A stretch of 35,159 bases of DNA from Acidimicrobiia bacterium. Its GTDB lineage: Bacteria > Actinomycetota > Acidimicrobiia > Acidimicrobiales > Bin134. The position numbers and the translations under genes were made by a program. Shown piece by piece: positions 15,277 through 23,429 of the stretch. Where the stretch lies: contig JAJEDQ010000100.1 of the NCBI GenBank assembly GCA_022821445.1, positions 1 through 35,159 of the forward strand, written 5' to 3'. The notes below the pieces were generated by a model that had not been told where the DNA came from, did no database searches, and saw nothing but the letters and a program-made list of their open reading frames with translations. The first letter of the stretch is position 1, and each line of letters begins with the position of its first letter.

Positions 15277-17501
15277 CCGACCAGCTCTGACTGCACGAAG
15301 CGATGGTACGTACCGTCCATATCCGCCATCAGCTCATCGTGGGTGCCGCGCTGTACAGCCACACCCCCGTCGAGCACGACGATCTGGTCGCAGTCGCGAA
15401 CCGTACTCAACCGATGAGCGATAATCAGGCAGCTGATGCCTCGGCGGCGCAGCGCGTCGTCGACATACGCCTCCGTCGCGGCATCGAGGGCGCTCGTCGC
15501 CTCGTCGAGAACCAGCACCGTCGGGTTTCCAACCAATGCACGGGCGATTTCCAGGCGCTGCCGCTGTCCACCACTGAAATTGACTCCATCTTCTTCCACG
15601 AGCGCGGAATACCCGCGGGGTCGCCTGAGAATGTCGTCGTGGATTGCTGCGTCACGGGCCGCAGCGACAATGTCATCGTCAAGCACCGCCGGGTTCCACA
15701 GCGAGAGGTTGTCGCGCACGGTGGCGGAGAAGAGGACGATGTTCTGCTCCACAACTGAAATGGAGCGGGCCAGCACTTCGTCGGGAATCTCGCTTCGGAG
15801 TCGGCCATCGAACAGAATCTCCCCCGACCAGGGGTGCAGGATGCCCGTGACGAGACGGGACAGCGTCGACTTCCCCCCCCCGCTCGGACCCACCACCGCG
15901 ATGCGCTGGCCCGGCTTGAAGGCGAGGCTGAAATCCCTGATAACTGGGGGGCGGTTCCGGCTGTAGCCGAAGGTCACACCGCGCAATTCCACGTGCCCGG
16001 CCAAACGCAGGCGCCCGTTGAAGGTGGCGATCGACTGTGATGCTCCATCCCGGCGGGCCACGCCTGGAACCTCCGGCGTCTCAATGATGTCGTCCAAGCG
16101 CTGCATGTCGGTCAGAAGTGTCTGGCGCTCGCGCGCCAACTCGGTGAAGCGCCCTACGGGTTCCAGAAACAGGATCGCAACGAGGTAGAAAGCCACCAGC
16201 GCACCCAGTGTCAACTCGCCGGATATGACCTTCGCCGCACCGAGCGCCAGAACCGCGGCACTCCCCAGGAACACAAACAGATCCGGCACGACAGCCATGA
16301 AATTGCTCAGTTCCGAGACCCGCTGGCGCACCTGCAACTCACGCGCCTGATGGCCGCTCCAGCGAATGAACATGGGGTCTTCTGACCCCGTCATCCGAAG
16401 GGTGTCGGCCTGATGCAGCATGACCGTGCCGACACCCATCAGCAAGCCCTGCTCGCGGCGCAGGGCGGAGGTCTCGTCGGATCGGGCCCGCGCGACCGGG
16501 GTTGAAATAAACACATTCAAGAGGGCGAGAGCCAATACCACGAGCGCCAAGAGGAAGTCGTAGGCGATCATGACGGCGAGGAACACGATGCTCATGGTGA
16601 CGTTGATCAACACGCCCAGAAACCGTTCCGACAGGCCTTGCGCAACCTTGTCGACGGACAGGATGCGAGCGGTCAGGTCACCGACATGTCGGTGGCTTAG
16701 ATAGTCCACCGGCAGACGCAGCAGCCGCGATACGGAGCGATTGCCCAGGACGATCGAGATACGGGTCGCCAACCGCCCCAGGAACCGCTGCTTCAGCCAG
16801 GTAACTCCATACACAAGCAGACCCGATCCCGCCAGGGCCCCCGCGAGGCCAAGCCCCCTCGGGTCGCCATCGTCCAGCAAACGGTCGATGAACAGGTTGG
16901 CCGCGAACGGTGCTGCCAGGGCCAGCACGGCCAGGATCAGCCCACAGACGATGGTCCACCCCAAACCGCTCCAAGCACCGTTCAACCAAAGCGGGAGGCG
17001 CCGAAGCAGCCCGACAGGAGCACCCGAGGGCTGGAAGGCCGGACCCGGACGAAACGTCAGTGCCACCCCCGTGAACCCCTGGTCGAACTCCTGCGGGGAT
17101 AGCTTTCGGTGGCCGGAGACCGGATCGTTCAAGTAGATCCACTTGCGGTCGAACCCCTCCAGGACCACGAAGTGGTTGAATTCCCAGAAGATGATCATCG
17201 GAAGTGGCATCTGCTTGAGGCGGCTCACCGGCACGCTCCAACCCTTGCCCTCGAGACCGTGGCGCTTTGCGGCCCGAATCAGCCCGGCGGCCGTGGAGCC
17301 ATCCCGGCCGACTTCACATGTATTGCGGAGTTCCGTCAGCGGCACCCAATGTCGGAAATGAGCCAACACGCTGCCGAGGCAGGCCGCGCCGCACTCGGTT
17401 GCGCTGGTCTGAAGAAAAATGGGCGTGACGACGCGCCGACCTCGCCCGTTGTCACGCTCTCGGCCGCCACGCCGGGCTTCTCGCCAGTCATGCCATGACA
17501 T
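15273..17501 (-). CDS. NHLM-type ABC transporter with C39 leader peptidase
   Basis: A 742-residue peptidase-containing ABC exporter that should cut the precursor after its double-glycine-like site and export the core. The N-terminal C39 domain has QTSATECGAACL (Gln31 and catalytic Cys37), FNHFVVLEGF (His110) and YLNDP (Asp126). Membrane helices occupy about residues 165-440. The ATPase has GPSGGGKST (Walker A, a Gly-rich variant), FSGGQRQRLEIARAL (signature), VLVLDEATSALD and IAHRLSTV. ATG at 17501 follows an AGGCG site and lies 7 bases after the HlyD stop. Family and role are secure; cleavage specificity is inferred. Confidence 0.95.
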   Translation of the reverse strand: MSWHDWREARRGGRERDNGRGRRVVTPIFLQTSATECGAACLGSVLAHFRHWVPLTELRNTCEVGRDGSTAAGLIRAAKRHGLEGKGWSVPVSRLKQMPLPMIIFWEFNHFVVLEGFDRKWIYLNDPVSGHRKLSPQEFDQGFTGVALTFRPGPAFQPSGAPVGLLRRLPLWLNGAWSGLGWTIVCGLILAVLALAAPFAANLFIDRLLDDGDPRGLGLAGALAGSGLLVYGVTWLKQRFLGRLATRISIVLGNRSVSRLLRLPVDYLSHRHVGDLTARILSVDKVAQGLSERFLGVLINVTMSIVFLAVMIAYDFLLALVVLALALLNVFISTPVARARSDETSALRREQGLLMGVGTVMLHQADTLRMTGSEDPMFIRWSGHQARELQVRQRVSELSNFMAVVPDLFVFLGSAAVLALGAAKVISGELTLGALVAFYLVAILFLEPVGRFTELARERQTLLTDMQRLDDIIETPEVPGVARRDGASQSIATFNGRLRLAGHVELRGVTFGYSRNRPPVIRDFSLAFKPGQRIAVVGPSGGGKSTLSRLVTGILHPWSGEILFDGRLRSEIPDEVLARSISVVEQNIVLFSATVRDNLSLWNPAVLDDDIVAAARDAAIHDDILRRPRGYSALVEEDGVNFSGGQRQRLEIARALVGNPTVLVLDEATSALDAATEAYVDDALRRRGISCLIIAHRLSTVRDCDQIVVLDGGVAVQRGTHDELMADMDGTYHRFVQSELVG

Positions 17502-17508
17502 TTCACGC

Positions 17509-18051
17509 CTATCCGAGGCCGAGGAGCGTGGCGGGCGAGTATCGTCCGTGGACGATCCGAGCCCGGCACGGCGTGCCGTCGGGGAGATCGAGGTCGGACG
17601 CCGATGGGAGGCTGATTGCGATTAGTCGCGTGAAGTCCGCGTCTGCGTCCGTTGCCAGATCCCCAACCCGCGACCTTCCGGCGGTAATCGCGCTGACGCT
17701 CCCTTCCAGCCGCCGGGTAGCGCCGTCGGTTAACTGCACTTCAACCGAAGCCTGCATGCCGGGTTGCAGGAGTCGGGCCACGCGCGGTGCGGCGAACATT
17801 ATGGCTTGGGGGTTGAGATCTCGGGGAACGGCGGCGGCGGTCTGCCTCCACGGTGCGAGCAGCACGCAGTCACGTTCGACTCCGCGGGCCATGCTGCCGA
17901 AAAAGACCCAGGCGATGACGCCGACGAGGATCAATCCTACGGCTGTCAGCACGATGCGTTCGCGGGGTGCCGTGACGCGGAGCAGGCGGTCTAGCTGCTG
18001 CCGGTTGGCACTCGCCTCGATCGCTTGCTCGCGATATGGGTTGTTGAACAC
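17509..18051 (-). CDS. Shortened HlyD-like membrane-fusion protein of the NHLM export system
   Basis: A 180-residue protein whose start (QQLDRLLRVTAPRERIVLTAVGLI) matches the NHLM HlyD family as I remember it: a short cytoplasmic segment and one membrane helix (about residues 32-52). The part after the membrane corresponds to the first outside strand and then, directly, to the C-terminal beta domain (VARLLQPGMQASVEVQL ... GSVSAITAG). The alpha-helical hairpin and lipoyl portion that make family members about 400 residues long are absent. The reading frame is intact, with no visible frameshift. GTG start at 18051, with a G-rich ribosome site about 12 bases upstream. It leads the transporter operon and is divergent from the precursor. 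Confidence 0.75.
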   Translation of the reverse strand: MFNNPYREQAIEASANRQQLDRLLRVTAPRERIVLTAVGLILVGVIAWVFFGSMARGVERDCVLLAPWRQTAAAVPRDLNPQAIMFAAPRVARLLQPGMQASVEVQLTDGATRRLEGSVSAITAGRSRVGDLATDADADFTRLIAISLPSASDLDLPDGTPCRARIVHGRYSPATLLGLG

Positions 18052-18124
18052 GGGGCCTGTCTCCCCCCCTTCGCGCTGCGGAAAGCGCTGGGCCGCTCAC
18101 TCTCAGCCGCCCCTTGCGGGGGGC

Positions 18125-18152
18125 TTGCATGTCTGGGTGATGATAGTAATAT
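18125..18152 (+). promoter_or_regulatory. Candidate promoter of the precursor gene
   Basis: TTGCAT (18125-18130) and TAATAT (18147-18152) are separated by 16 bp and lie 37 bp before the precursor ATG, in a locally A/T-rich stretch of the 138-bp divergent spacer. The match is moderate. AAGGAGG (18176-18182), seven bases before ATG 18190, is the strongest ribosome site in the cluster, as expected for a highly made precursor. Confidence 0.45.
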
Positions 18153-18189
18153 CTACATTCATACCCATCCCCGTGAAGGAGGACGCATA

Positions 18190-18477
18190 ATGGACACTAT
18201 GTTGGAATCTGCAATCCAGACGGCAGAAGAGATGCAGCGGTCGCTGATCGCGAAGGCCGGCGAGGATGCCGACTTCCGTGTGCAGCTCGTTTCCGATCCG
18301 AAGGCCGCCGTCAAACAGGAGTTCGGCATCGACGTACCCGACTTCATCAACTTTCAGGTACACGAAAGCACAATGAATGATCTGCACCTCGTGCTGCCCC
18401 CTGGCCCCGATGCCTGGATGGAACTGGACGAGGAGAGGCTGGAAGCGATCTCTGCCGGCCTTTGCTGCGGCGGGTAG
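18190..18477 (+). CDS. NHLP-family RiPP precursor peptide with a predicted five-residue core
   Basis: A 95-residue precursor. Residues 1-90 match the nitrile-hydratase alpha-subunit-like leader family (NHLP): LIAKAGEDADFRVQLVSDPK, then AAVKQEFGIDVPDFINFQVH, then LHLVLPPGPDAW and LDEERLEAISAG. The leader normally ends in VAGG or similar, so the cut is expected after Gly90, leaving LCCGG as the core. Two adjacent Cys are suitable substrates for the YcaO enzyme encoded nearby. The protein has no nitrile hydratase metal site (no CxxCSC), so it is not an enzyme. ATG 18190 is set by AAGGAGG. It converges on the 377-residue gene with a 7-base gap. Confidence 0.92.
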   Translation: MDTMLESAIQTAEEMQRSLIAKAGEDADFRVQLVSDPKAAVKQEFGIDVPDFINFQVHESTMNDLHLVLPPGPDAWMELDEERLEAISAGLCCGG

Positions 18478-18484
18478 CCAGCAG

Positions 18485-19618
18485 CTACTTGGCGGCCTCA
18501 TCGGCCGCGGCTTGAGCCAGAAGCGAAGGGAACACGAGGCAGAACACGTAGGCCTTGACCTCTTCAAAGCGGTCGCCGACCAGCACCATCTTGAAGTGGT
18601 GTATGCCTCTAACAACAAGCAGCATGCCGCGGCGTCCGAATACCGTTTCTACTCCCGGCCATGACTCCATGAGCGCGGACAATTTCTCTGGTATGACCAA
18701 TCCCGGTACGCGCAAGCCGTCGATGACTCCCATCCAGGGCTCGATGTCCTTGACCCATTGCGCGTCCCCCGCGTAGTAGCTCACGCCCAGCCCAGGTCTC
18801 ACACCCCCCTCATCGATGTCGAAGTGCGCCGCCAAGTGGGCGAAAGCGCCTCGTGCCTCGAGGTCAGCGACAAACGGAGCACAGCCTTCGGGCTGTCCGG
18901 GCCAGTTGGCGCGCTCCATGAGCGATGTCAGCTCATGTGTGCTCCTAATGCCCGTGATCGTCATTCGCAAGGCCCTCGGTCGATCCGGAAATCCTCCCAC
19001 GGAGCCGACCTGCGCGCCCGACGGGATGGCCAGGAACAGCTTCTGGGCGTGTCGGCGCTCTGCGCTGTCGGGTGCCCACCCGCAAGCGGCGGAAACCGCG
19101 TCGACCATGACACCGAGAGCTTCCGACTCGTGCGCCGAACCAGGATCGGTCAGTAAGCCATCGGCGGGATAGAGGAAGAGCCCTGGGTCCGGGAACGGCC
19201 CAGGATGCGCCGGATCGATGTCATACTCCAACATCAACTTCATGTCGGCGATTCGGTGCAGAGCGGCCCCTTTGCGTCCCATCTCCTTCAGAAGACCGAC
19301 AACCGCCTTCGCCGACACGTCTTCAGATCGCGACCGAGACCACTCCTCGAAATGCGCCACAGACCGGCTCCCGTGGAACAGCGCAAGGCCCAGATCAGCC
19401 CTTGGTTCGGCTTCATGCAGCCGCAGTTCGAAACCGAAACCAGGGGTCGCGAGGCTGATCGGTAGACCGCTCGAGCGCTCTATCAGCCTGTCCCATCCAG
19501 CACCATCGATCAGTGCGGGGGGAATCCGGCTCTTGAACTGCACCAGCAGCTCGCCGACGGAATCCGCTTGGGCCAGCATCTGCTCCTCAACGCTGGCGCG
19601 AGCTTCATCAAAGTTCAT
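18485..19618 (-). CDS. RiPP-cluster protein of unknown function (377 residues)
   Basis: I do not recognise this protein. It lacks a signal peptide and membrane helices. It alternates beta strands (FGFELRLHEA, MKLMLEYDID, KLFLAIPSG, RALRMTITGI, RPGLGVSYYAG) with helices, and ends with LLVVRGIHHFKMVLVGDRFE and EVKAYVFCLVF. I associate the closing pattern (a strand with IxHxK, then EAKAY-like) with uncharacterised proteins near NHLP/Nif11 precursors, but this is unverified memory. The length and alternating strands would also allow an aromatic-prenyltransferase-like barrel, which would fit the polyprenyl synthase; this is a guess. AAAGGA precedes the ATG. It follows the YcaO gene by 43 bases in one probable operon. 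Confidence 0.7.
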   Translation of the reverse strand: MNFDEARASVEEQMLAQADSVGELLVQFKSRIPPALIDGAGWDRLIERSSGLPISLATPGFGFELRLHEAEPRADLGLALFHGSRSVAHFEEWSRSRSEDVSAKAVVGLLKEMGRKGAALHRIADMKLMLEYDIDPAHPGPFPDPGLFLYPADGLLTDPGSAHESEALGVMVDAVSAACGWAPDSAERRHAQKLFLAIPSGAQVGSVGGFPDRPRALRMTITGIRSTHELTSLMERANWPGQPEGCAPFVADLEARGAFAHLAAHFDIDEGGVRPGLGVSYYAGDAQWVKDIEPWMGVIDGLRVPGLVIPEKLSALMESWPGVETVFGRRGMLLVVRGIHHFKMVLVGDRFEEVKAYVFCLVFPSLLAQAAADEAAK

Positions 19619-19661
19619 GGTTCCATTCCTTTCCGGGATTGCCGCAGCTTGCCAGTGTCCT

Positions 19662-21950
19662 TCAGGCGATGACCGGGATGGGATTCAGCTGGTCCTCCGA
19701 AAGTGTAGTCCCCCGCCAACCCATCGAAACAGGCACATCGAACAACCGTCCGGGTGCCAAACGTGCCCAGAAGTGGCGCATGCCCGGCACGATGACGCGC
19801 ACCACCGGCATGCCTATGTCAGGCCGGGTCTGGTCGAGCACCAGAAACTCCATGTCGCGGGCCTCGACAAGGGCGCGGCAGTGCTCCACGTCTTCGCGGG
19901 TGTCCGAGGTATCGGGAACCGGATAGTCCAGTTTGCCTCGCCGCGCGGCACCGGACGTCGGTGCCAGCCAGGGGTGATCGACCAGCTTCCCGGTCTGCCA
20001 CCACCAGCGGGTCGTGGGGTCGTCGACGGCGTAGTCCGGTCCGCGTCGGGCCGGTCCACTCACCCATTGCAGGCACTGGTTCAATTCGCATACCGCGCGC
20101 AGGGCCGCGATATGCGGGTCGGTGTGCGCACCAGCACCATAGATGATGTCCTCGGTGCCTTCGCCGGTCCGGTGGGAGACCGCCACGAAGGCCGGAATGC
20201 CGAAGTCCCCAGTGGCGTCCAGCACCCACATCTCGCGCTCATGGCGGCCGTAGTGTGCCGGAGCGGACGCCAAGTACTCGTCGTCAAAGCTCGACAGATC
20301 TACCTCCGGCAAGCCCAGCCGGTTGTACCACCAGATGGCGAATGCATCGCGTTCCACGAGTTCGAGGAACGCTTGGAAGATCGCCTCCTCGAGCGTGTTC
20401 CCCGCGGCGCACCCGTTCGAGTCCGCCTTGAGACTGGAACCGTCGCCTCCCTCCCCGGCCATTCCGTAGAGGATTGATGTGGGCACATACCGGTGCCGGC
20501 CTTGGGTGAGCGACCACACGGGTGACCAGTCGATCTCTGCTTCGGGATCGAGCCGGGGCGGCACGAAGTTGTAGGGATGGCCGCGGGCGTTGATCTGCTC
20601 CGCATCATCGAGTTGCCGGTCGCTGAACAGCTGGACCTCGTTCGGGTGAACCGCCTCCGCCTCTCCCGCTTCCTCGAAGTCCTCGAGACTGCGCCGACAA
20701 CGGATCTCGTCGCCGTGAAACGCGCCGCTGTAGCGCTCGATCGCCTCGCAGAGGGCGCTCACCTCCGCCTGCTGAGGTGTGCTGCCCTTGCCGGCGCTCT
20801 TGCTCCGCAGGCTGCGCCGCAGAGAACTGAGACTGCGGCTCCTGAGGGCGTAGTTACTGCCCGCCCAGTACACGTGCAGCCAGGGGTCGGCCTCGTCGGT
20901 CGCGCGGGTGAGCCACGTCACCACGCCGGTGATCGGGCTCACGAGGTGCCGATACTCGGCCAGCGTTGCCTCGGGAGGGGCCACGCGCTGGCCGCCGCTG
21001 CTGTGTGCCGGTTTGGGACTCGACTTCAGCCGCACCGGCTCCGCCGGCCGGTCGGCGCGGTACCGGGCCTCATCGCCGCACGAGAAACATTGCGGGCGAC
21101 GCATCGCTGGATGCAGCCGGCTCTCAAGGCTTGCCACATCCAGCGAGATCGCATGCTCGTGTATGGGCGCCATCTCCGCAAGCACCAGCCACTTGGCGAC
21201 CTCGGCCGCGGCCAAACCGCACACCGACTCCAGCATGGCCGGTGCCATGGCGCGGGGGCGCACTGCCGAGGACTCCCCACCGAGGTTGCGCAGGAAACTA
21301 TGGACCTCCTTGTGGGCTCGAAGGCGATAAGCGAGACACGCCCAGCACGGACCTCCTTCGGCCGGCCTAAAGACCGGCCCGAACAGCGGTTGCATGCCGC
21401 CCGGCCTGACCAGGATCCAGGGCGTGCCGGATTCGAGGTGGCGGCGGTTGATCGCGTCGTGGTCCTCGTCGAGGTAGTCCTCGCATAGGATCACGGAGAC
21501 AGAAGGATGGGCGGAGGCCGTCTGGACGCCCAGCGTCCCGAGCTGTCGGGCAAGCGGGCCGGCATCGCCGGGGGTTGCCACCGTGGTCTCTCCCAGACGC
21601 TGCTCCACCCAGCGCGGCGAGGCGCCCAACGACGACCAGTACGCCGCCTGGCTCGGGACCATGCAGTAGTCGCCCGACACGAGATACCCCCGCGACGCCA
21701 AGGCCGTGATCGCGGCCCGGATCTCCGGCGCCGAATGTGCGGGGGCCAGAGCGGCGGCGATCTCAACATGCGTGCGACGCCCGTCGCACAGCGGTATGAG
21801 ATCGCAATGGATCTGCCCGTTGAGCAGTGTGTTGAAGGTCTCGGAGACGAGCAGCAGCTGCTTGTTGCCGATCGGCCGAAACTCAAGGTGAGGCGTGAGA
21901 AGCGGGACCTCGATGTGGCCGCGGTCGGCGGGTGTGGTTCGCTTCAGCAT
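19662..21950 (-). CDS. Fused RRE/E1-like and YcaO azoline-forming cyclodehydratase
   Basis: A 762-residue C-D fusion that turns Cys (or Ser/Thr) residues of the precursor into thiazoline or oxazoline rings using ATP. Residues about 17-95 are a winged-helix RiPP recognition element that should grip the NHLP leader. Residues about 100-300 are the E1-like region with a zinc tetrad CWAC (202-205) and CFSC (288-291). The YcaO half has SAGKGSTPQQAEVSALCEAI (ATP site), SNGCAAGNTLEEAIFQAFLE and LVERDAFAIWWYNR. The chain ends NPIPVIA, reminiscent of the proline-rich tail (PxPxP) of azoline-forming YcaO proteins but not identical. ATG 21950 follows AGGCG and lies 37 bases after the FAD oxidase. Confidence 0.93.
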   Translation of the reverse strand: MLKRTTPADRGHIEVPLLTPHLEFRPIGNKQLLLVSETFNTLLNGQIHCDLIPLCDGRRTHVEIAAALAPAHSAPEIRAAITALASRGYLVSGDYCMVPSQAAYWSSLGASPRWVEQRLGETTVATPGDAGPLARQLGTLGVQTASAHPSVSVILCEDYLDEDHDAINRRHLESGTPWILVRPGGMQPLFGPVFRPAEGGPCWACLAYRLRAHKEVHSFLRNLGGESSAVRPRAMAPAMLESVCGLAAAEVAKWLVLAEMAPIHEHAISLDVASLESRLHPAMRRPQCFSCGDEARYRADRPAEPVRLKSSPKPAHSSGGQRVAPPEATLAEYRHLVSPITGVVTWLTRATDEADPWLHVYWAGSNYALRSRSLSSLRRSLRSKSAGKGSTPQQAEVSALCEAIERYSGAFHGDEIRCRRSLEDFEEAGEAEAVHPNEVQLFSDRQLDDAEQINARGHPYNFVPPRLDPEAEIDWSPVWSLTQGRHRYVPTSILYGMAGEGGDGSSLKADSNGCAAGNTLEEAIFQAFLELVERDAFAIWWYNRLGLPEVDLSSFDDEYLASAPAHYGRHEREMWVLDATGDFGIPAFVAVSHRTGEGTEDIIYGAGAHTDPHIAALRAVCELNQCLQWVSGPARRGPDYAVDDPTTRWWWQTGKLVDHPWLAPTSGAARRGKLDYPVPDTSDTREDVEHCRALVEARDMEFLVLDQTRPDIGMPVVRVIVPGMRHFWARLAPGRLFDVPVSMGWRGTTLSEDQLNPIPVIA

Positions 21951-21987
21951 CGGCGGTCGCCTAGAACCAAGTCCTCAAGCTGGAGTC

Positions 21988-23331
21988 CTATGCGCCGACG
22001 CCGAAGGGCATGTCTGCCGAGTGGAAGACGTGGTTGGGATCGAACTCCCGCTTCCACCTGATGCCCTGCCCGAGCATCTCGCCGTAGTGTTGCTCCCACT
22101 GCTCCGGGCTGTAGCCGACGCTGCCGGACAGGTAGCTCTTGGCACCGAGCCCGACAAGCTCTCGGTCAACGTCCTCCAGCTTCTTGGCCAGCTCGATTGC
22201 CTTCTCACGCTCGAACTCGCCCATCACGGCGAGGACGGAGTACGAAATCAGCCGCTTCTGCGGTGGACGCATGAACAGCGGCGCCTCAACCTCGCCCCTC
22301 CCGATCGGGTACAGCCCGATCCAGCTCCAGGCGCGACGCGGCATCGAGTCCGGAGGCAGCATTGGTTGGGCGAGCAGTCTTGGCAAAGCCTCCCACGGCA
22401 GCATCCAGTCGCGCCACGGGTGGTAGTGCAGCCAACTGAAAGACCACGAGGGGTACATTCCGGCCCGCCCAACGCTGGCGGTGTCCCTCGTGTATACAAG
22501 TTCGTCGTATCCCAACGACTCAAGGGCCCTGTCGTCGTCGGGCAGTTCGTCGTACTCGTTGCTGGCGAGCAGGACGATCAAGTTCTCGCGGTGGCGGAGT
22601 TCGGCCCGCAGGTGGTCGAAGCGATCCGATTCCATCAGGAGATCGAGATCCTCAACAAACCGCTCGAAGTCGCGGTAATGGAGTTCGTACTGCCGAAACC
22701 GCGCCCCTGCCGGACGGAGCCGGATCCAAGCCTCGGTGATGATCCCGAACTGCCCCTGACCACTCCTGACCGCATTGAAGAGCCCCGCGTTCTGGGTGGG
22801 CGAGCACCGAATCCGCTCGCCGGTGCCGGTCACCACCTCAAGCTGCTCGACCTGTTCGACCTGCGCGCCGTGACGGTGCGATGTGGTTCCTATACCCCCG
22901 GCGGCGAGCGTTCCACCCACTGTCGCCTCGCCGATGTCCACCAGTACCGGCGGCAGCCGTCGCGCGCCCTTCAGCGCGTCCACTACATCGCCCCACCGCG
23001 CCCCGCCCTGCGCGCGCACCAACTCCGAGCCGACGGGTTGGACCCGATTCAAACACGTTGTATCGAGGACCACGCCGCGGTCCGTCAGGCTCCGACCGCC
23101 CTGGGAGTGTCCTCCTCCCCGAATCGCCAGCCCAATCCCGGCACGCCCGGCGCGGTGCACGAGGTTGGCCACTTCCGCCACGCTCCGCGGCGTGGCCACC
23201 GCTTCCGGCACCTGCCGGGTCATCCGTCCGAAGTCGACGGCGCGAGCTTCCCGGTCTTCCAGGCTGCGGGTTGTGCCCGGGAGGAGACGATGATTGCTCG
23301 GCTCACCGACCATCCCACCCCTCTTCCCCAT
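21988..23331 (-). CDS. FAD-linked (PCMH/BBE-like, cytokinin-dehydrogenase-like) oxidoreductase
   Basis: A 447-residue flavoprotein of the PCMH family. IRGGGHSQGGRSL carries the His expected to bind FAD covalently, and VGGTLAAGGIGTTSHRHGAQ with QLEVVTGTGERIRCSP closely follows cytokinin-dehydrogenase order; QGQFGIITEAWIRL continues the FAD domain and KREFDPNHVFHS is the family's C-terminal motif. No secretion signal is visible, so it should act in the cytoplasm. It leads the YcaO operon and could oxidise azolines to azoles or another group on the product. Start is uncertain: ATG 23331 has a -10-like TATTAT 8 bases upstream, which suits a leaderless message; ATG 23313 has an AGAGGGG site. Confidence 0.88.
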   Translation of the reverse strand: MGKRGGMVGEPSNHRLLPGTTRSLEDREARAVDFGRMTRQVPEAVATPRSVAEVANLVHRAGRAGIGLAIRGGGHSQGGRSLTDRGVVLDTTCLNRVQPVGSELVRAQGGARWGDVVDALKGARRLPPVLVDIGEATVGGTLAAGGIGTTSHRHGAQVEQVEQLEVVTGTGERIRCSPTQNAGLFNAVRSGQGQFGIITEAWIRLRPAGARFRQYELHYRDFERFVEDLDLLMESDRFDHLRAELRHRENLIVLLASNEYDELPDDDRALESLGYDELVYTRDTASVGRAGMYPSWSFSWLHYHPWRDWMLPWEALPRLLAQPMLPPDSMPRRAWSWIGLYPIGRGEVEAPLFMRPPQKRLISYSVLAVMGEFEREKAIELAKKLEDVDRELVGLGAKSYLSGSVGYSPEQWEQHYGEMLGQGIRWKREFDPNHVFHSADMPFGVGA

Positions 23332-23339
23332 AGAGAAAA

Positions 23340-23429
23340 ATAATAGTCCTTACTCCACACCGCCATACATCCCACTGGCCGACTCCAATCCAGACCCATT
23401 TAGTCAGGTATTGTCTCGGCGGAGTAAGG
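23340..23429. promoter_or_regulatory. Divergent control region with a 9-bp inverted repeat
   Basis: CCTTACTCC (23348-23356) and GGAGTAAGG (23421-23429) form a perfect 9-bp inverted repeat between the FAD oxidase and the peroxiredoxin genes, so each gene has GGAGTAAGG in its own sense upstream. On the minus strand the motif is two bases before TATTAT (23345-23340), a good -10 box placed for a leaderless transcript. On the plus strand TTGTCT (23411-23416) could be a -35. A shared regulator is possible. Confidence 0.45.

Noticed and set aside
18190-18477. A true nitrile hydratase alpha subunit
   Set aside because: The similarity is limited to the leader-like fold; the metal-binding CxxCSC segment is missing and the gene is only 95 codons long.
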